Source: Bacteroidia bacterium
GTDB lineage: Bacteria; Bacteroidota; Bacteroidia; Flavobacteriales; Flavobacteriaceae
Direction: 5' to 3'
Length of the DNA: 64,000 nucleotides
Assembly (NCBI GenBank): GCA_030427585.1
Contig: JAUIBW010000007.1
Coordinates: 1 to 64,000, forward strand
Position 1 is the first letter of the stretch; each line of letters starts with the position of its first letter. Positions 42,701-52,190 of this stretch are shown piece by piece. Position numbers and translations under genes: made by a program. Under the pieces are notes generated by a model. The model made no database searches. It saw only the letters and a list, made by a program, of their open reading frames with translations, and was not told the origin of the DNA.

Positions 42701-44467
42701 TTATAGTTGTTTATCTATTGAGGCAATTACTCTAGAGGCTTTATCATAATCTTGCTGCATTGCTGAGGTAGAAGATGGAGTATATCTTGCAAACTCACAA
42801 CTCTCTAACAATGCAATAAATTCTATAGATATCGCATCTTCAACATCGCGCTCTTTTAATAGTCTTTGGATACGTTCTTTACTCATATCACTGGTTTGGA
42901 TATGTAGTTTTGCCTTTAAGTAATTATGTAATGCTCGTTCCATTGCAATGTAGAATTCCTTTTGGTTTCCTAGATTTTTTTTAGCTTCAGAAAGATATTT
43001 ACGAGCCAATTTATCTGCTTTGCGAACCCTGTTCCCACTTATATCACTTAATCGTTCTTTCCTTTTTTTACCAAAGAAAAGAAATAGAGGAATTGCTAAT
43101 AAAGGTGCAGTTAATGATAACCAATATGCGGTAGATTTAAAAAAATACTCTCTTTTAATAGGCTGGAGGCCTGCATCTAGTTTTAAAAATCTAAATTGAT
43201 TTCCTGCTTGGGTAACCAGTTTTTTATTTGTTCCTCCCGATTCTGATGTCACTACAGTATCACCGCCATCAGGGCCATTTTTTACATTAATTACAATCTC
43301 ATCAGACGTAATTCTTTTATAGGTTTCTGTTTTCAAATCAAAATAAGAAAATGAGATTGATGGTATTGGATATTTACCTTTATATTGCGGCACTAAGGTA
43401 TACGTGTCAGATATACTGCCCCCCATACCGGTTAGGTTTGTTCGTACTCTTTCATTATGCTGTGGTTCGTATTGTTCTAAACCGTTAGGCACATTAAGCT
43501 TTGGTAAATCAAATAGTTTTAAATTACCATTACCAGTAACCAAAACGTTAGCATCTAGAGATTCTGTAGCATCCAGTTCTGTTTTATTAGTAGTCACCTT
43601 AAAATCAAAATCTCCTACCGCTCCAGAAAAATCATCAGGTTTACCTTGTAGAGGTAAGGGTTTTACCTCTATTGTTCTATTACCTGCTGCTACAGTTTTA
43701 TTAACGGTTGTATACAATCTACCACCAAAAATATCCCTTCTTTTTGTGGGAACATCTACAGAAACAGTTAAAGTGAGGGGTTCTATATTTAATTTACCTG
43801 TCTTTTGTGGATAAAGTACTGTTTTACGAAGCACGACATAACGATATGGCTCTCCTTTATATTCTCCATTTTCAATTTTGAGCTGTTTCATATCGATCGC
43901 CTGACTCCAAAAATCGCTATATTTTGGACTGTCTAACTCTCTCCAGTTACTTACACTTATTCGTGGGCTTACATATAACTTATAAACTACTGTAATTGCT
44001 TCATTTAAATAAGGATTTGCTTTAGAAACCTCTGCTATAAGATGAAGGTTTTCACTTGCAACAAAATCTGTATTATTGCCATCCTTTGGTTTATCTACTG
44101 CACCTGTAACCTCTACTCTAATTGGTAATGTTTTATACGTCTGCCCATCAATCTCTATAGTTGCTTGTTTTATAGTAAATTGCCCTCTACGGGTAGGTTC
44201 AAGAAAATAACTAAATGTTTTGGCATATGATCGTTTTCCATTAATCCATGAATTACTAATAGATTGATTAGGTCCACCTACAACAGTAAACCCCGAAAAG
44301 GAAGGAGGAGTAAAATTGTCTCCATCCTTATTCATTTCAAAATCTACTCGTAATCTTTCATTTACACCTAACTTTTTCTTGCTTACTTTAGCCTCAAACC
44401 TCACCTGCGCCAATGCTAACTGCATTGTGGCCAGAAATAGTGTTAGAAAAATTAGTTTTAGTTTCAT
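42701..44467 (-). CDS. batD: BatD: oxygen tolerance protein
   Basis: A 588-aa membrane protein of the BatD family. Signal peptide (MKLKLIFLTLFLATMQLALAQ), then several immunoglobulin-like periplasmic domains (VRFEAKVSKKKLGVNERLRVDFEMNKDGDNFTPPSF is the family start), a transmembrane helix near 455-475 and a cytoplasmic tail. It probably serves as a periplasmic scaffold for BatA and BatB. It lies between batC and batE and a dispersed palindrome occurs just before its start. Confidence 0.92.
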   Translation of the reverse strand: MKLKLIFLTLFLATMQLALAQVRFEAKVSKKKLGVNERLRVDFEMNKDGDNFTPPSFSGFTVVGGPNQSISNSWINGKRSYAKTFSYFLEPTRRGQFTIKQATIEIDGQTYKTLPIRVEVTGAVDKPKDGNNTDFVASENLHLIAEVSKANPYLNEAITVVYKLYVSPRISVSNWRELDSPKYSDFWSQAIDMKQLKIENGEYKGEPYRYVVLRKTVLYPQKTGKLNIEPLTLTVSVDVPTKRRDIFGGRLYTTVNKTVAAGNRTIEVKPLPLQGKPDDFSGAVGDFDFKVTTNKTELDATESLDANVLVTGNGNLKLFDLPKLNVPNGLEQYEPQHNERVRTNLTGMGGSISDTYTLVPQYKGKYPIPSISFSYFDLKTETYKRITSDEIVINVKNGPDGGDTVVTSESGGTNKKLVTQAGNQFRFLKLDAGLQPIKREYFFKSTAYWLSLTAPLLAIPLFLFFGKKRKERLSDISGNRVRKADKLARKYLSEAKKNLGNQKEFYIAMERALHNYLKAKLHIQTSDMSKERIQRLLKERDVEDAISIEFIALLESCEFARYTPSSTSAMQQDYDKASRVIASIDKQL

Positions 44468-44488
44468 TTTTTATTTTATTTCTAAGAC

Positions 44489-44514
44489 CTTGAAGGTTTT
44501 TAAAAACCTTCAAG
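44489..44514. repeat. Dispersed palindrome, copy 3
   Basis: Perfect palindrome CTTGAAGGTTTTT/AAAAACCTTCAAG in the short gap between batC and batD. It belongs to the same class as the copies at 15949 and 19090. Inside an operon it may act as a processing or attenuation hairpin. Confidence 0.8.
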
Positions 44515-44525
44515 ATTTATGCTAT

Positions 44526-45392
44526 TTACCAGTCTTTATCTGTTTTAACTTTTGATCCCTGAACTTTTTTGGCGTTAATCTTATCCTGAACTTTCTTTTC
44601 TTGATTATTCATAGCTTCGAGTAAACTTTTAACTTGCTCTGGTGATAATTTACCCTGAACCTGTTGCTGTTGCTGCTGTTGATCTTTAGGTTCGCCTTCC
44701 TGTTCTTTTTGATCTTTTCCTTTATCTTTTTCCTCATCTTTAGGCTCACCTTTGTCATCCTTTTCTTTATCTCCCTCATCTTTTTTATCCTCTCCTTTAT
44801 CTCCTTCTTTATCCTTTTGATCTTCTCCTTTTTCTTTTTCCTTATCTCCATCATCTCCCTTTTTATCTTCTTTATCGTCTCCCTCTTTCTGATCTTTGTT
44901 TTGATCTTTATCCTTATTCTGATCGTTTTGCTGTTGCTGTTGCTCTAGCATTTTCTTAGCTAATGCCAGGTTATACCGTGTTTCATCATCTTTAGGATTA
45001 TTTCTAAGCGCATTTTTATAAGCTTCAACAGCTTCTTTATATTTTTTTTGCTCCATATAGGTATTTCCCTGATTATGAAACGCCTTATGTTTTTCTAACT
45101 TAGCCGAAGCTACCTTAGCTGCTTCTGTATAACGATGGGTTGCCTCATCATATTTTTCAGAATTATAATATGCATTAGCCAGATTGTATTTTGCCGTAGA
45201 ATTTACAGGGTCTTTGGCTATTGCTTTTCTATATTCTCCTTCTGCCTTAGGGAAATTACCATCTTTAACCAAAACCTTATTACCTGTAGCTATTAACTGA
45301 TTTGCTTCGTTAATAATTTGATTACGATTCTCTTCCTGAGAACAGATGATCCCTATCTGAAAACATAATATAACACACAAAATCTTTTTCAT
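44526..45392 (-). CDS. batC: BatC: TPR protein with charged low-complexity tail
   Basis: A 288-aa periplasmic or membrane-attached TPR protein. A signal sequence (MKKILCVILCFQIGIICSQ) is followed by three TPR units (about 45-145, AKYNLANAYYNSEKYDEATHRYTEAA and GNTYMEQKKYKEAVEAYKNALRNNPKDDETRYNLALAKKML), then about 85 residues made almost only of K, D, E, G and Q, and a short conserved end (LSPEQVKSLLEAMNNQEKKVQDKINAKK). The charged stretch is likely disordered. It lies six bases after batB. Confidence 0.88.
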   Translation of the reverse strand: MKKILCVILCFQIGIICSQEENRNQIINEANQLIATGNKVLVKDGNFPKAEGEYRKAIAKDPVNSTAKYNLANAYYNSEKYDEATHRYTEAAKVASAKLEKHKAFHNQGNTYMEQKKYKEAVEAYKNALRNNPKDDETRYNLALAKKMLEQQQQQNDQNKDKDQNKDQKEGDDKEDKKGDDGDKEKEKGEDQKDKEGDKGEDKKDEGDKEKDDKGEPKDEEKDKGKDQKEQEGEPKDQQQQQQQVQGKLSPEQVKSLLEAMNNQEKKVQDKINAKKVQGSKVKTDKDW

Positions 45393-45398
45393 ACCTCG

Positions 45399-46433
45399 TT
45401 ATTCTTCGTTAAACAGGTTTAATTTTTTTACCCAAGATGTTTTTCTTTCTAATAAGAAAATATCTAAAAATAATAATAACAATCCAGCCAATAGAAACCA
45501 TTGAAATTGATCTTTAAAATCTGCAAACTGCTTGGCTTCAAATTCTTTTTTATCCATATTTTGCAGTATAGTAGTTACTTCTTCTACAACTTTACCTGTA
45601 TTTCTTCCATCAATGTATGTGCCATTTGCTTCATTAGCAATTTCCTGTAAAGTTGTCGGGTTTAATTTGGTAATTACAGTACTTCCCTGACTATTTTTCT
45701 TATACGCTTGTACAATTCCATTTCGCTTTATAGGAATGGGTGCTCCTTTTTCTAATCCTACACCTATTGTAAATATCTTAATTCCTTCTTTGGACGCTTC
45801 TTCTGCAATGGCTTTTACATTACCTTCATGATCTTCTCCATCACTTACAATAAATAAAACTCTATTGGTTTGCTCTTCATCATTAAAATATGTCTTTGCT
45901 AATTCTATAGCTTCATAAATTGCAGTTCCCTGAGAAGATAGCATTTCTGTATTCATAGACTGCAGAAACATCTTTCCTGAAGCGTAATCTGTTGTAATTG
46001 GTAATTGAGGAAAAGCACTACCTGCATATGCAATGATCCCAATGCGATCGCTTGCCAGATTATTGATAATCTGGGTAACCAATTGCTTTGATTTTTCTAA
46101 TCTATTGGGCGCAATATCTTCTGCCAGCATACTTTTAGATACGTCTATTGCAAAAACAACATCTACTCCTTCCCGTTTTACGGTTTCGAGTTTTGTACCT
46201 ACCTTAGGATTAACTAGGGCTATCACCAGGCAAGCCAGAGCTACACTAATTACAATAATCTTTAATACTGATTTAAAGATAGATCGATTGGGGCTCAATT
46301 TTTTAAGAAGTGCTGCATCTGCAAACTTCTTTTGAGCTGTTTTTTGCCATATTAACACTCCCAAAAATAGCAGAATTAGTACCGGAATACCCAATAACAA
46401 CCAGAAATATATTTTCTCTTCTAATATGTACAT
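45399..46433 (-). CDS. batB: BatB: von Willebrand factor A domain protein
   Basis: A 344-aa inner-membrane protein with two N-terminal helices (about 11-29 and 55-73), a VWA domain with an intact metal site (DVSKS at 97-101, then the family's T and D loops in SDGEDHEG), and a C-terminal helix. It pairs with BatA, from which it is 28 bases away; the two are thought to form a complex on the outer face of the inner membrane. Confidence 0.92.
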   Translation of the reverse strand: MYILEEKIYFWLLLGIPVLILLFLGVLIWQKTAQKKFADAALLKKLSPNRSIFKSVLKIIVISVALACLVIALVNPKVGTKLETVKREGVDVVFAIDVSKSMLAEDIAPNRLEKSKQLVTQIINNLASDRIGIIAYAGSAFPQLPITTDYASGKMFLQSMNTEMLSSQGTAIYEAIELAKTYFNDEEQTNRVLFIVSDGEDHEGNVKAIAEEASKEGIKIFTIGVGLEKGAPIPIKRNGIVQAYKKNSQGSTVITKLNPTTLQEIANEANGTYIDGRNTGKVVEEVTTILQNMDKKEFEAKQFADFKDQFQWFLLAGLLLLFLDIFLLERKTSWVKKLNLFNEE

Positions 46434-46461
46434 TTTCTTTAACCCTTGAAAGTTTGATTTC

Positions 46462-47466
46462 TTATATAAAGCTTCTAAATATTGTATATCTAAACAAAAA
46501 TTCTACAAAAATTAATAGCCCTGCCAACAATACCAATGATCTAAATTTTTCTTCATAATTATAGAATTTAAACTCTTCGATATCTGTTCTTTCTAATTTA
46601 TCAATTTCCTGATAAATCTGTTGTAATTTTTTGTTATTTGTTGCTCTAAAATATTTACCCCCTGTAACTTTAGCAATTTCTTTTAATAAATCTTCATCAA
46701 TTTCTACCTGCACTCGTCCATATTGAAAAGATCCGTTTGGTAATATAGCAACAGGAGCCAAAGCCATTCCGTTTGTACCAATACCAATTGTATAGGTTTT
46801 AATACCATATTCTACTGCTAGTTCTGAAGCAATCTTAGGGTCGATAAAACCAGCATTGTTAGAACCATCAGTAAGTAAAATAATCACTTTACTCTTAGCT
46901 TTACTGTCTTTAAGTCGATTTACAGATGTTGCCAGTCCCATCCCTATAGCGGTACCATTCTCTAAGACATTATCATATTTTACATCTTTTAAACTCCCTA
47001 GTACAATTGATTTATCACTTGTAATTGGGGTTTTGGTAAAGCTCTCTCCTGCATATACAACCAATCCAATACGGTCATTAGGTCTATCCTTAATAAATTC
47101 TGCAGCTACTTCTTTTAATGCTTCTAATCTGTTTGGCCTAAGGTCTTTTGCCAACATACTGGCAGATACATCTATAGACATTACAATATCGATACCTTTG
47201 GTAGTCTTGGTTTTGGTAGATACATCTACTGTTCTAGGTCTAGCTAATGCAGTAATAATTAAAGATAATGCTATTAGACGTAGAATAAACAGTAATGGTT
47301 TTAGTTTGGTGAGCCAACTTCCTGAAATTTTAAATCCTTTAACACTAGATATTTTTAAGGCAGCTTGCTGCTTATTTCGTTTCCATATATACCATCCTAT
47401 TGCTAATGGAAGTAGTAAAAACAACCAAAAAAACTGTGGATTTTCAAATGTAAAATTTTCAAACAT
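46462..47466 (-). CDS. batA: BatA: von Willebrand factor A domain protein
   Basis: A 334-aa paralogue of BatB. N-terminal helices at about 10-27 and 57-75, a VWA domain with DVSAS (99-103) and TDGSNNAG, and a C-terminal helix near 308-326. The metal-ion-dependent adhesion site looks complete. It starts the BatA-E part of the operon, two bases after the gene for the 540-aa membrane protein. Confidence 0.92.
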   Translation of the reverse strand: MFENFTFENPQFFWLFLLLPLAIGWYIWKRNKQQAALKISSVKGFKISGSWLTKLKPLLFILRLIALSLIITALARPRTVDVSTKTKTTKGIDIVMSIDVSASMLAKDLRPNRLEALKEVAAEFIKDRPNDRIGLVVYAGESFTKTPITSDKSIVLGSLKDVKYDNVLENGTAIGMGLATSVNRLKDSKAKSKVIILLTDGSNNAGFIDPKIASELAVEYGIKTYTIGIGTNGMALAPVAILPNGSFQYGRVQVEIDEDLLKEIAKVTGGKYFRATNNKKLQQIYQEIDKLERTDIEEFKFYNYEEKFRSLVLLAGLLIFVEFLFRYTIFRSFI

Positions 47467-47468
47467 CG

Positions 47469-49088
47469 TTATTTGGTATTTCTAAGTTCTACAGAATTAA
47501 TAATACGCTCGGCAACATCTTTCGCATAACGATCTTCAACATCATATACCAAAGTGATTTGTTGAAACCCACCATTTTCTGCAAAATTCAACATTAAGTA
47601 GCTGTTTTTTTGTTTCTTTTTGGTCACAGGATTCACTATTTCCAGGTTTCCAAATACCTTAACTCCTTTTGCTCCACCCAAAGTTTCATATTCTTCATCT
47701 TTTACAGAAATATTCTTCGCTCCCATAGATTCGAATTTTCCTACAACACCTTCTACTACTTTATCTAATTCTATTTCGGTAGGCTGTTTATATTGTACTG
47801 TAGTTACAACTACATAGAAATTTCCTGCCAAACTTCCGTACACAAAAGTTTCATTTCCTTTAAGAATTTGCTTTTGTTCTTCTGTCATTTGATACGCATT
47901 ACGAATCAACACTCTGGGAGTAGCAACAGTAACAGGTGGAGAACCATATGCACTTGTAATCCATTCGGTTTCTGCCAATTCTTTTGTTGGATGCCCAAGT
48001 AGTGTGTCTTTTACAACATCATATCCTTTTACCAAAATAAAGATGAGTAATGTAATTGCAACTACTGCAACAGCTGCAAGGCTACCAAAAATAATTTTCT
48101 TCCTGCGTTTTTTTTCGGTTACTGTTTTTCTATACTCTTCATCTGCCAACAGTTCTTCTTCGGTTGGTTCTGGTATTGCGCTTTTTGTTTTATGAATTAC
48201 CTGTTCGATTACATTACGATCTGCTCTTGCTGTTATGATATCGGGTTTAGATTTGGCGAATTTGGCCATATCTGCAGTTTGTAGCACATTCTTAAGCTCT
48301 TCGATAGTGGTTTTATCCAAATTAAGATTTCCTGATCTAATCTCTTCATCAAGCCTCGTAATCAACTCATCGGTTGTACTCTCCATCGCATGATCATACA
48401 CTTCTTCATCAATATATTTACGAGCGGTATCACTTAACTGTGAATAGTATTCTTTATGTGAATCTTTTTCTAATAAATGAGATTCGTCAATTTTCTGAAG
48501 TGCCAGTATTGCTCTCTCGTAGGGTGGTAATTCATTCTCTTTATTTGCTTTTCGTTTTTTTCTTCTAAATACAAAAAAAGCGATCAATCCTAATATAAGT
48601 AGTGAAATACCAATCCATAAGAGCCATTTCTTCCAGTTAAAAGCAAATTTGGCATCTACATCAACCAGAGGTTTGATCTCGTACATCTTTTGTTTGGTGG
48701 TATCAACCAAAACATCTTTAACCTCAACTTTAAGAGAATCGGTAAAAAAAATCTTATCACCGATCATTACTTTTTGCCTTGGTATGGTATAATGACCAGA
48801 ATCAAATTGAGTTAATGCATATTCTTTGGTAAGATTAAAACGTTTTCCGTTTCTAGAGGTATCTATTTTTTGAGATTCAATTACTTCTAAAGGCATAAAT
48901 GTTTGACCTTCAGGAAAAACAACTATTTGAGTTGAATCTGCTTCGGCTTGCACTTTATATCGAATCTCATCTCCTATTTCTATTGTAGTAGAGTCGATTG
49001 TTGCCGAAACCTGTGCAAAAGCTCCAAATCCACTAAAAACAAAGAATATCACCCAGATAAAAAGCCTAAAAGCTTCTGGTTGTATCAT
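47469..49088 (-). CDS. Bat-operon membrane protein (BatD-like N-terminus)
   Basis: A 539-aa protein from MIQPEAFRLFIWVIFFVFSGFGAFAQ (signal peptide); the 11 residues before are not needed. Periplasmic beta-rich region (about 27-150, SATIDSTTIEIGDEIRYKV), a transmembrane helix near 160-180, a cytoplasmic helical region (LPPYERAILALQKIDESHLLEKDSHKEYYSQLSDTARKYIDEEV), another transmembrane helix near 335-355 and a second beta-rich domain at the end. It sits between the DUF58 gene and batA in the usual Bacteroidota order. Its role is unknown; it probably anchors or regulates the Bat complex. Confidence 0.75.
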   Translation of the reverse strand: MIQPEAFRLFIWVIFFVFSGFGAFAQVSATIDSTTIEIGDEIRYKVQAEADSTQIVVFPEGQTFMPLEVIESQKIDTSRNGKRFNLTKEYALTQFDSGHYTIPRQKVMIGDKIFFTDSLKVEVKDVLVDTTKQKMYEIKPLVDVDAKFAFNWKKWLLWIGISLLILGLIAFFVFRRKKRKANKENELPPYERAILALQKIDESHLLEKDSHKEYYSQLSDTARKYIDEEVYDHAMESTTDELITRLDEEIRSGNLNLDKTTIEELKNVLQTADMAKFAKSKPDIITARADRNVIEQVIHKTKSAIPEPTEEELLADEEYRKTVTEKKRRKKIIFGSLAAVAVVAITLLIFILVKGYDVVKDTLLGHPTKELAETEWITSAYGSPPVTVATPRVLIRNAYQMTEEQKQILKGNETFVYGSLAGNFYVVVTTVQYKQPTEIELDKVVEGVVGKFESMGAKNISVKDEEYETLGGAKGVKVFGNLEIVNPVTKKKQKNSYLMLNFAENGGFQQITLVYDVEDRYAKDVAERIINSVELRNTK

Positions 49089-49134
49089 TCTTTTTTCAAA
49101 TCGTAATTCGTAGTTCGTCATTCTTAAATCTTCC

Positions 49135-50001
49135 TTATCCTCTTCTTTTAAAATAGCCTAACAATTTCTTCACATAGCTCTCATCAATCCTACTACTTAA
49201 AGAGCCGGCTCCACTGCGAGTAAAACTATCTTTAAAATACTCTACTCTTTCATGATAATATTTACTGTAATTGGTTCGTGTTTTTTTAGAGGCCGTATTT
49301 ACCAATAAAAGTTCTCCTGTCTCTTCATCTTCCATTTGCACCATTCCCAGGTTAGGGATTTCTTTTTCTCTTCTATCATACACTCTTATCCCGGTAACAT
49401 CGTGTTTTCCTCCTGCAATTTTTAATGTATGTTGATAATCATCTGCAATAAAATCAGATAGTATAAAGACGATCGCTTTCTTTTTCATCACGTTGGATAA
49501 AAACTTCAGTGCTTCTGTAATATTAGTTTTTTTACTTTTGGGTTCGAATTCTAACAGTTCTCTTATAATTCTTAGCACATGGGATCTTCCTTTTTTAGGC
49601 GGAATAAATAGTTCTATTTCATCGGTAAATAAAATCAATCCGATCTTGTCATTATTCTGAGTTGCAGAAAATGCTAAAGTTGCTGCAATTTCGGTAATGA
49701 TTCCTTTTTTAAATTGTTCCTGAGTACCAAAAAGTTGTGATCCCGAAACATCTACCATCAACATCATAGTAAGTTCTCGCTCTTCTTCAAACACTTTTAT
49801 ATAAGGTTCACTATACCGAGCCGTTACATTCCAGTCTATATTACGTACATCATCACCAAATTGATATTGTCGTACTTCGCTAAAAGTCATACCTCGCCCT
49901 TTAAAAGTAGAGTGATACTCTCCTCCAAAGATGTGGTCACTTAAGCGACGCGTCTTAATTTCAATTTTTCGAACTTTTTTTAATAACTCCTTAGTATCCA
50001 T
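49135..50001 (-). CDS. DUF58 domain protein
   Basis: A 288-aa cytoplasmic protein with the DUF58 core (FGGEYHSTFKGRGMTFSEVRQYQFGDDVRNIDWNVTARYSEPYIKVFEEERELT) followed by a VWA-like region (MMLMVDVSGSQLFG, FILSDFIADD). DUF58 proteins pair with MoxR ATPases, as here, where the gene follows moxR after about 92 bases that hold a hairpin. The pair is thought to act as a chaperone system for VWA-containing partners, here BatA and BatB. Confidence 0.93.
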   Translation of the reverse strand: MDTKELLKKVRKIEIKTRRLSDHIFGGEYHSTFKGRGMTFSEVRQYQFGDDVRNIDWNVTARYSEPYIKVFEEERELTMMLMVDVSGSQLFGTQEQFKKGIITEIAATLAFSATQNNDKIGLILFTDEIELFIPPKKGRSHVLRIIRELLEFEPKSKKTNITEALKFLSNVMKKKAIVFILSDFIADDYQHTLKIAGGKHDVTGIRVYDRREKEIPNLGMVQMEDEETGELLLVNTASKKTRTNYSKYYHERVEYFKDSFTRSGAGSLSSRIDESYVKKLLGYFKRRG

Positions 50002-50035
50002 TATTATGATTTACGATTTGATGATTCAGCAATTA

Positions 50036-50073
50036 ACGATTTCGGATTCTCACATATAGAAATCCGAAATCGT
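50036..50073. repeat. Hairpin between moxR and DUF58 genes
   Basis: Arms ACGATTTCGGATT and AATCCGAAATCGT around a 12-base loop, inside an operon. It may be one of the intergenic repeat hairpins common in such genomes; another AT-rich segment with a similar ATCGTAATTCG sequence precedes the 540-aa membrane gene. Confidence 0.6.
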
Positions 50074-50093
50074 AATTCTAAAATCCAAAATCT

Positions 50094-51095
50094 CTATGGT
50101 ACTTCAATTTCGTTTACAATCTTATTAATGATATCCTCTGAAGTTACGTTTTCGGCTTCGGCTTCGTAGGTAATTCCTATACGATGGCGAAGTACATCAA
50201 GAATTACTGCACGAACATCTTCTGGAATCACATATCCTCTTCGCTTAATAAAGGCATAACATTTTGCTGCAGTTGCCAAATTGATACTTCCACGAGGTGA
50301 TGCTCCAAAGTTGATTAAAGGTTTGAGTTCTTCTAAACCATATTTTTCTGGGTAACGTGTGGCAAAAATGATATCGAGAATATATTTTTCGATCTTTTCG
50401 TCCATATATACTTCTCTAACTGCTTTCTGAGCATTAAGAATTTGCTCTAGAGACACCACAGGGTTTACTTGCTCAAAGGATCCTTTGAGGTTAGCACGAA
50501 CAATGAGTTGTTCTTCGTCTAGTTTTGGATAATCAATTACTGTTTTTAGCATAAAACGATCAACTTGAGCTTCTGGTAAAGGATATGTTCCTTCCTGCTC
50601 AACTGGGTTCTGTGTTGCCATTACCAAAAATGGTTTGTCTAACACAAAAGTCTCATCGCCAATGGTTACCTGCTTCTCTTGCATAGCTTCTAATAAAGCA
50701 CTTTGCACTTTTGCCGGAGCACGGTTAATCTCATCTGCCAAAACAAAATTCGCAAAAATTGGTCCTTTTTTAATCGAGAAATCATTCTCTTTCATATTAA
50801 AAATAAGAGTTCCCACTACATCTGCTGGTAATAAATCTGGTGTAAACTGAATACGACTAAAACTACCTTGAACAGCTTTAGACAATGTATTAATAGCTAA
50901 TGTTTTTGCCAAACCAGGAACCCCTTCCAGCAAAATATGACCTTGCCCCAATAGCCCAATGAGTAATCGTTCGACCATATGTTTTTGACCTACAATTACC
51001 TTGTTTATTTCTAGAGTTAGCAGATCTACAAATGCAGATTCTTTCTCTATTTTCTGATTGATTGAAGCAATATCAATAGCATTATTCTCTTCCAT
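50094..51095 (-). CDS. MoxR family AAA+ ATPase
   Basis: A 333-aa AAA+ ATPase of the MoxR type, first gene of the Bat operon. Walker A is GVPGLAKT (about 79-86), Walker B is LADEINRAP, and the sensor segment is LVMATQNPVEQEGTYPLPEAQVDRFM. The C-terminal lid (RRGYVIPEDVRAVILDVLRHRIG) is typical. MoxR ATPases remodel or activate VWA-domain partners, in this operon probably BatA and BatB through the DUF58 protein. Confidence 0.95.
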   Translation of the reverse strand: MEENNAIDIASINQKIEKESAFVDLLTLEINKVIVGQKHMVERLLIGLLGQGHILLEGVPGLAKTLAINTLSKAVQGSFSRIQFTPDLLPADVVGTLIFNMKENDFSIKKGPIFANFVLADEINRAPAKVQSALLEAMQEKQVTIGDETFVLDKPFLVMATQNPVEQEGTYPLPEAQVDRFMLKTVIDYPKLDEEQLIVRANLKGSFEQVNPVVSLEQILNAQKAVREVYMDEKIEKYILDIIFATRYPEKYGLEELKPLINFGASPRGSINLATAAKCYAFIKRRGYVIPEDVRAVILDVLRHRIGITYEAEAENVTSEDIINKIVNEIEVP

Positions 51096-51352
51096 CTATT
51101 TTATTTTTTTAAGGCGTGAATTTAACATTCATAATCCAACATTGCAAATTGTAGAATTAATTTTCATACTCTTGTTAATTCTTGGTTAAATCTACACTAT
51201 AAAACCTGTTTTATGCACAAATTTTACAGTATATTTAAACCACTTTTACAAAAAATTGGACATAAAAATTTTCATCGTTTTTACGATGATCTTATCAAAA
51301 AGACGTACCTAATGTAAAGGTGTTGCATTTTTTTAAAATATTAAATTTACTT

Positions 51353-52105
51353 ATGAAAACAGCATTAATCACAGGGGCGACTAGCGGGATTGGAAAATCC
51401 ACTGCAATAGAATTAGCAAAACATAATATAAATCTTATTCTTTGTGGCAGAAGACAAGACCGATTAGATACGCTAAAGGATGAACTAAGTAAAAAAGTGC
51501 AAATACATACACTTTGTTTTGATGTTAGAGATAAAGACAAGGTTTTTTCTATGATTGAAAATCTTCCATCAGAATTTAGTGCAATTGATATTCTAATTAA
51601 TAATGCAGGAAATGCACATGGTCTTGACCCTATTCAGACTGGAGATCTTGATGACTGGGATGCTATGATAGATATTAATGTTAAAGGGTTATTATATGTT
51701 TCTAAAGCTGTTATACCAAAAATGATTGCACAACAATCTGGCCATATTGTTAATATTGGCTCAATTGCAGGAAAAGAAGTCTACCCAAACGGAAACATCT
51801 ATTGTGCAAGTAAACATGCTGTAGATGCTATTAACAAAGGAATGCGTATGGACCTTAACTCATACGGTATTAGAGTAGGTGCTATTCATCCAGGATTAGT
51901 AGAAACCGAGTTTAGTAATGTTAGATTTAAAGGAGATAATCAAAAAGCAGACAATGTGTATAAAGGTTTTGATCCACTTACTCCAGAAGATATTGCAGAT
52001 ATCATAGCTTTTGTGGTTACACGGCCATATCATGTTAATATCGCAGATCTTATTGTGTTTCCTACTGCACAGGCTGGCAGTACAATAGTTAATAAAAGTT
52101 TATAA
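51353..52105 (+). CDS. SDR family NADP-dependent oxidoreductase (YdfG-like)
   Basis: A 250-aa short-chain dehydrogenase. The cofactor motif is TGATSGIG (residues 7-14), followed by CGRRQDRL, which favours NADP, then NNAG, the catalytic serine in NIGSIAG, and YCASK. The end matches the YdfG-like group (LDDWDAMIDINVKGLLYVSKAVIPKM, PGLVETEFSNVRFKGD), which oxidises serine, allo-threonine and 3-hydroxy acids. It is divergent from the Bat operon. Substrate is inferred from family only. Confidence 0.9.
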   Translation: MKTALITGATSGIGKSTAIELAKHNINLILCGRRQDRLDTLKDELSKKVQIHTLCFDVRDKDKVFSMIENLPSEFSAIDILINNAGNAHGLDPIQTGDLDDWDAMIDINVKGLLYVSKAVIPKMIAQQSGHIVNIGSIAGKEVYPNGNIYCASKHAVDAINKGMRMDLNSYGIRVGAIHPGLVETEFSNVRFKGDNQKADNVYKGFDPLTPEDIADIIAFVVTRPYHVNIADLIVFPTAQAGSTIVNKSL

Positions 52106-52190
52106 TTTCTTTATTCTTATCGCATTGTTGGCCCAATAAAAATAGCTAAGTTTATATTGGGAAAAGTTTCAATTGCTATTTGTAAACGGA

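Noticed and set aside
44664-44948. 94-aa plus-strand hydrophobic ORF
   Set aside because: It is the antisense shadow of the K/D/E-rich tract of BatC; its L/I/F/S composition follows directly from that.
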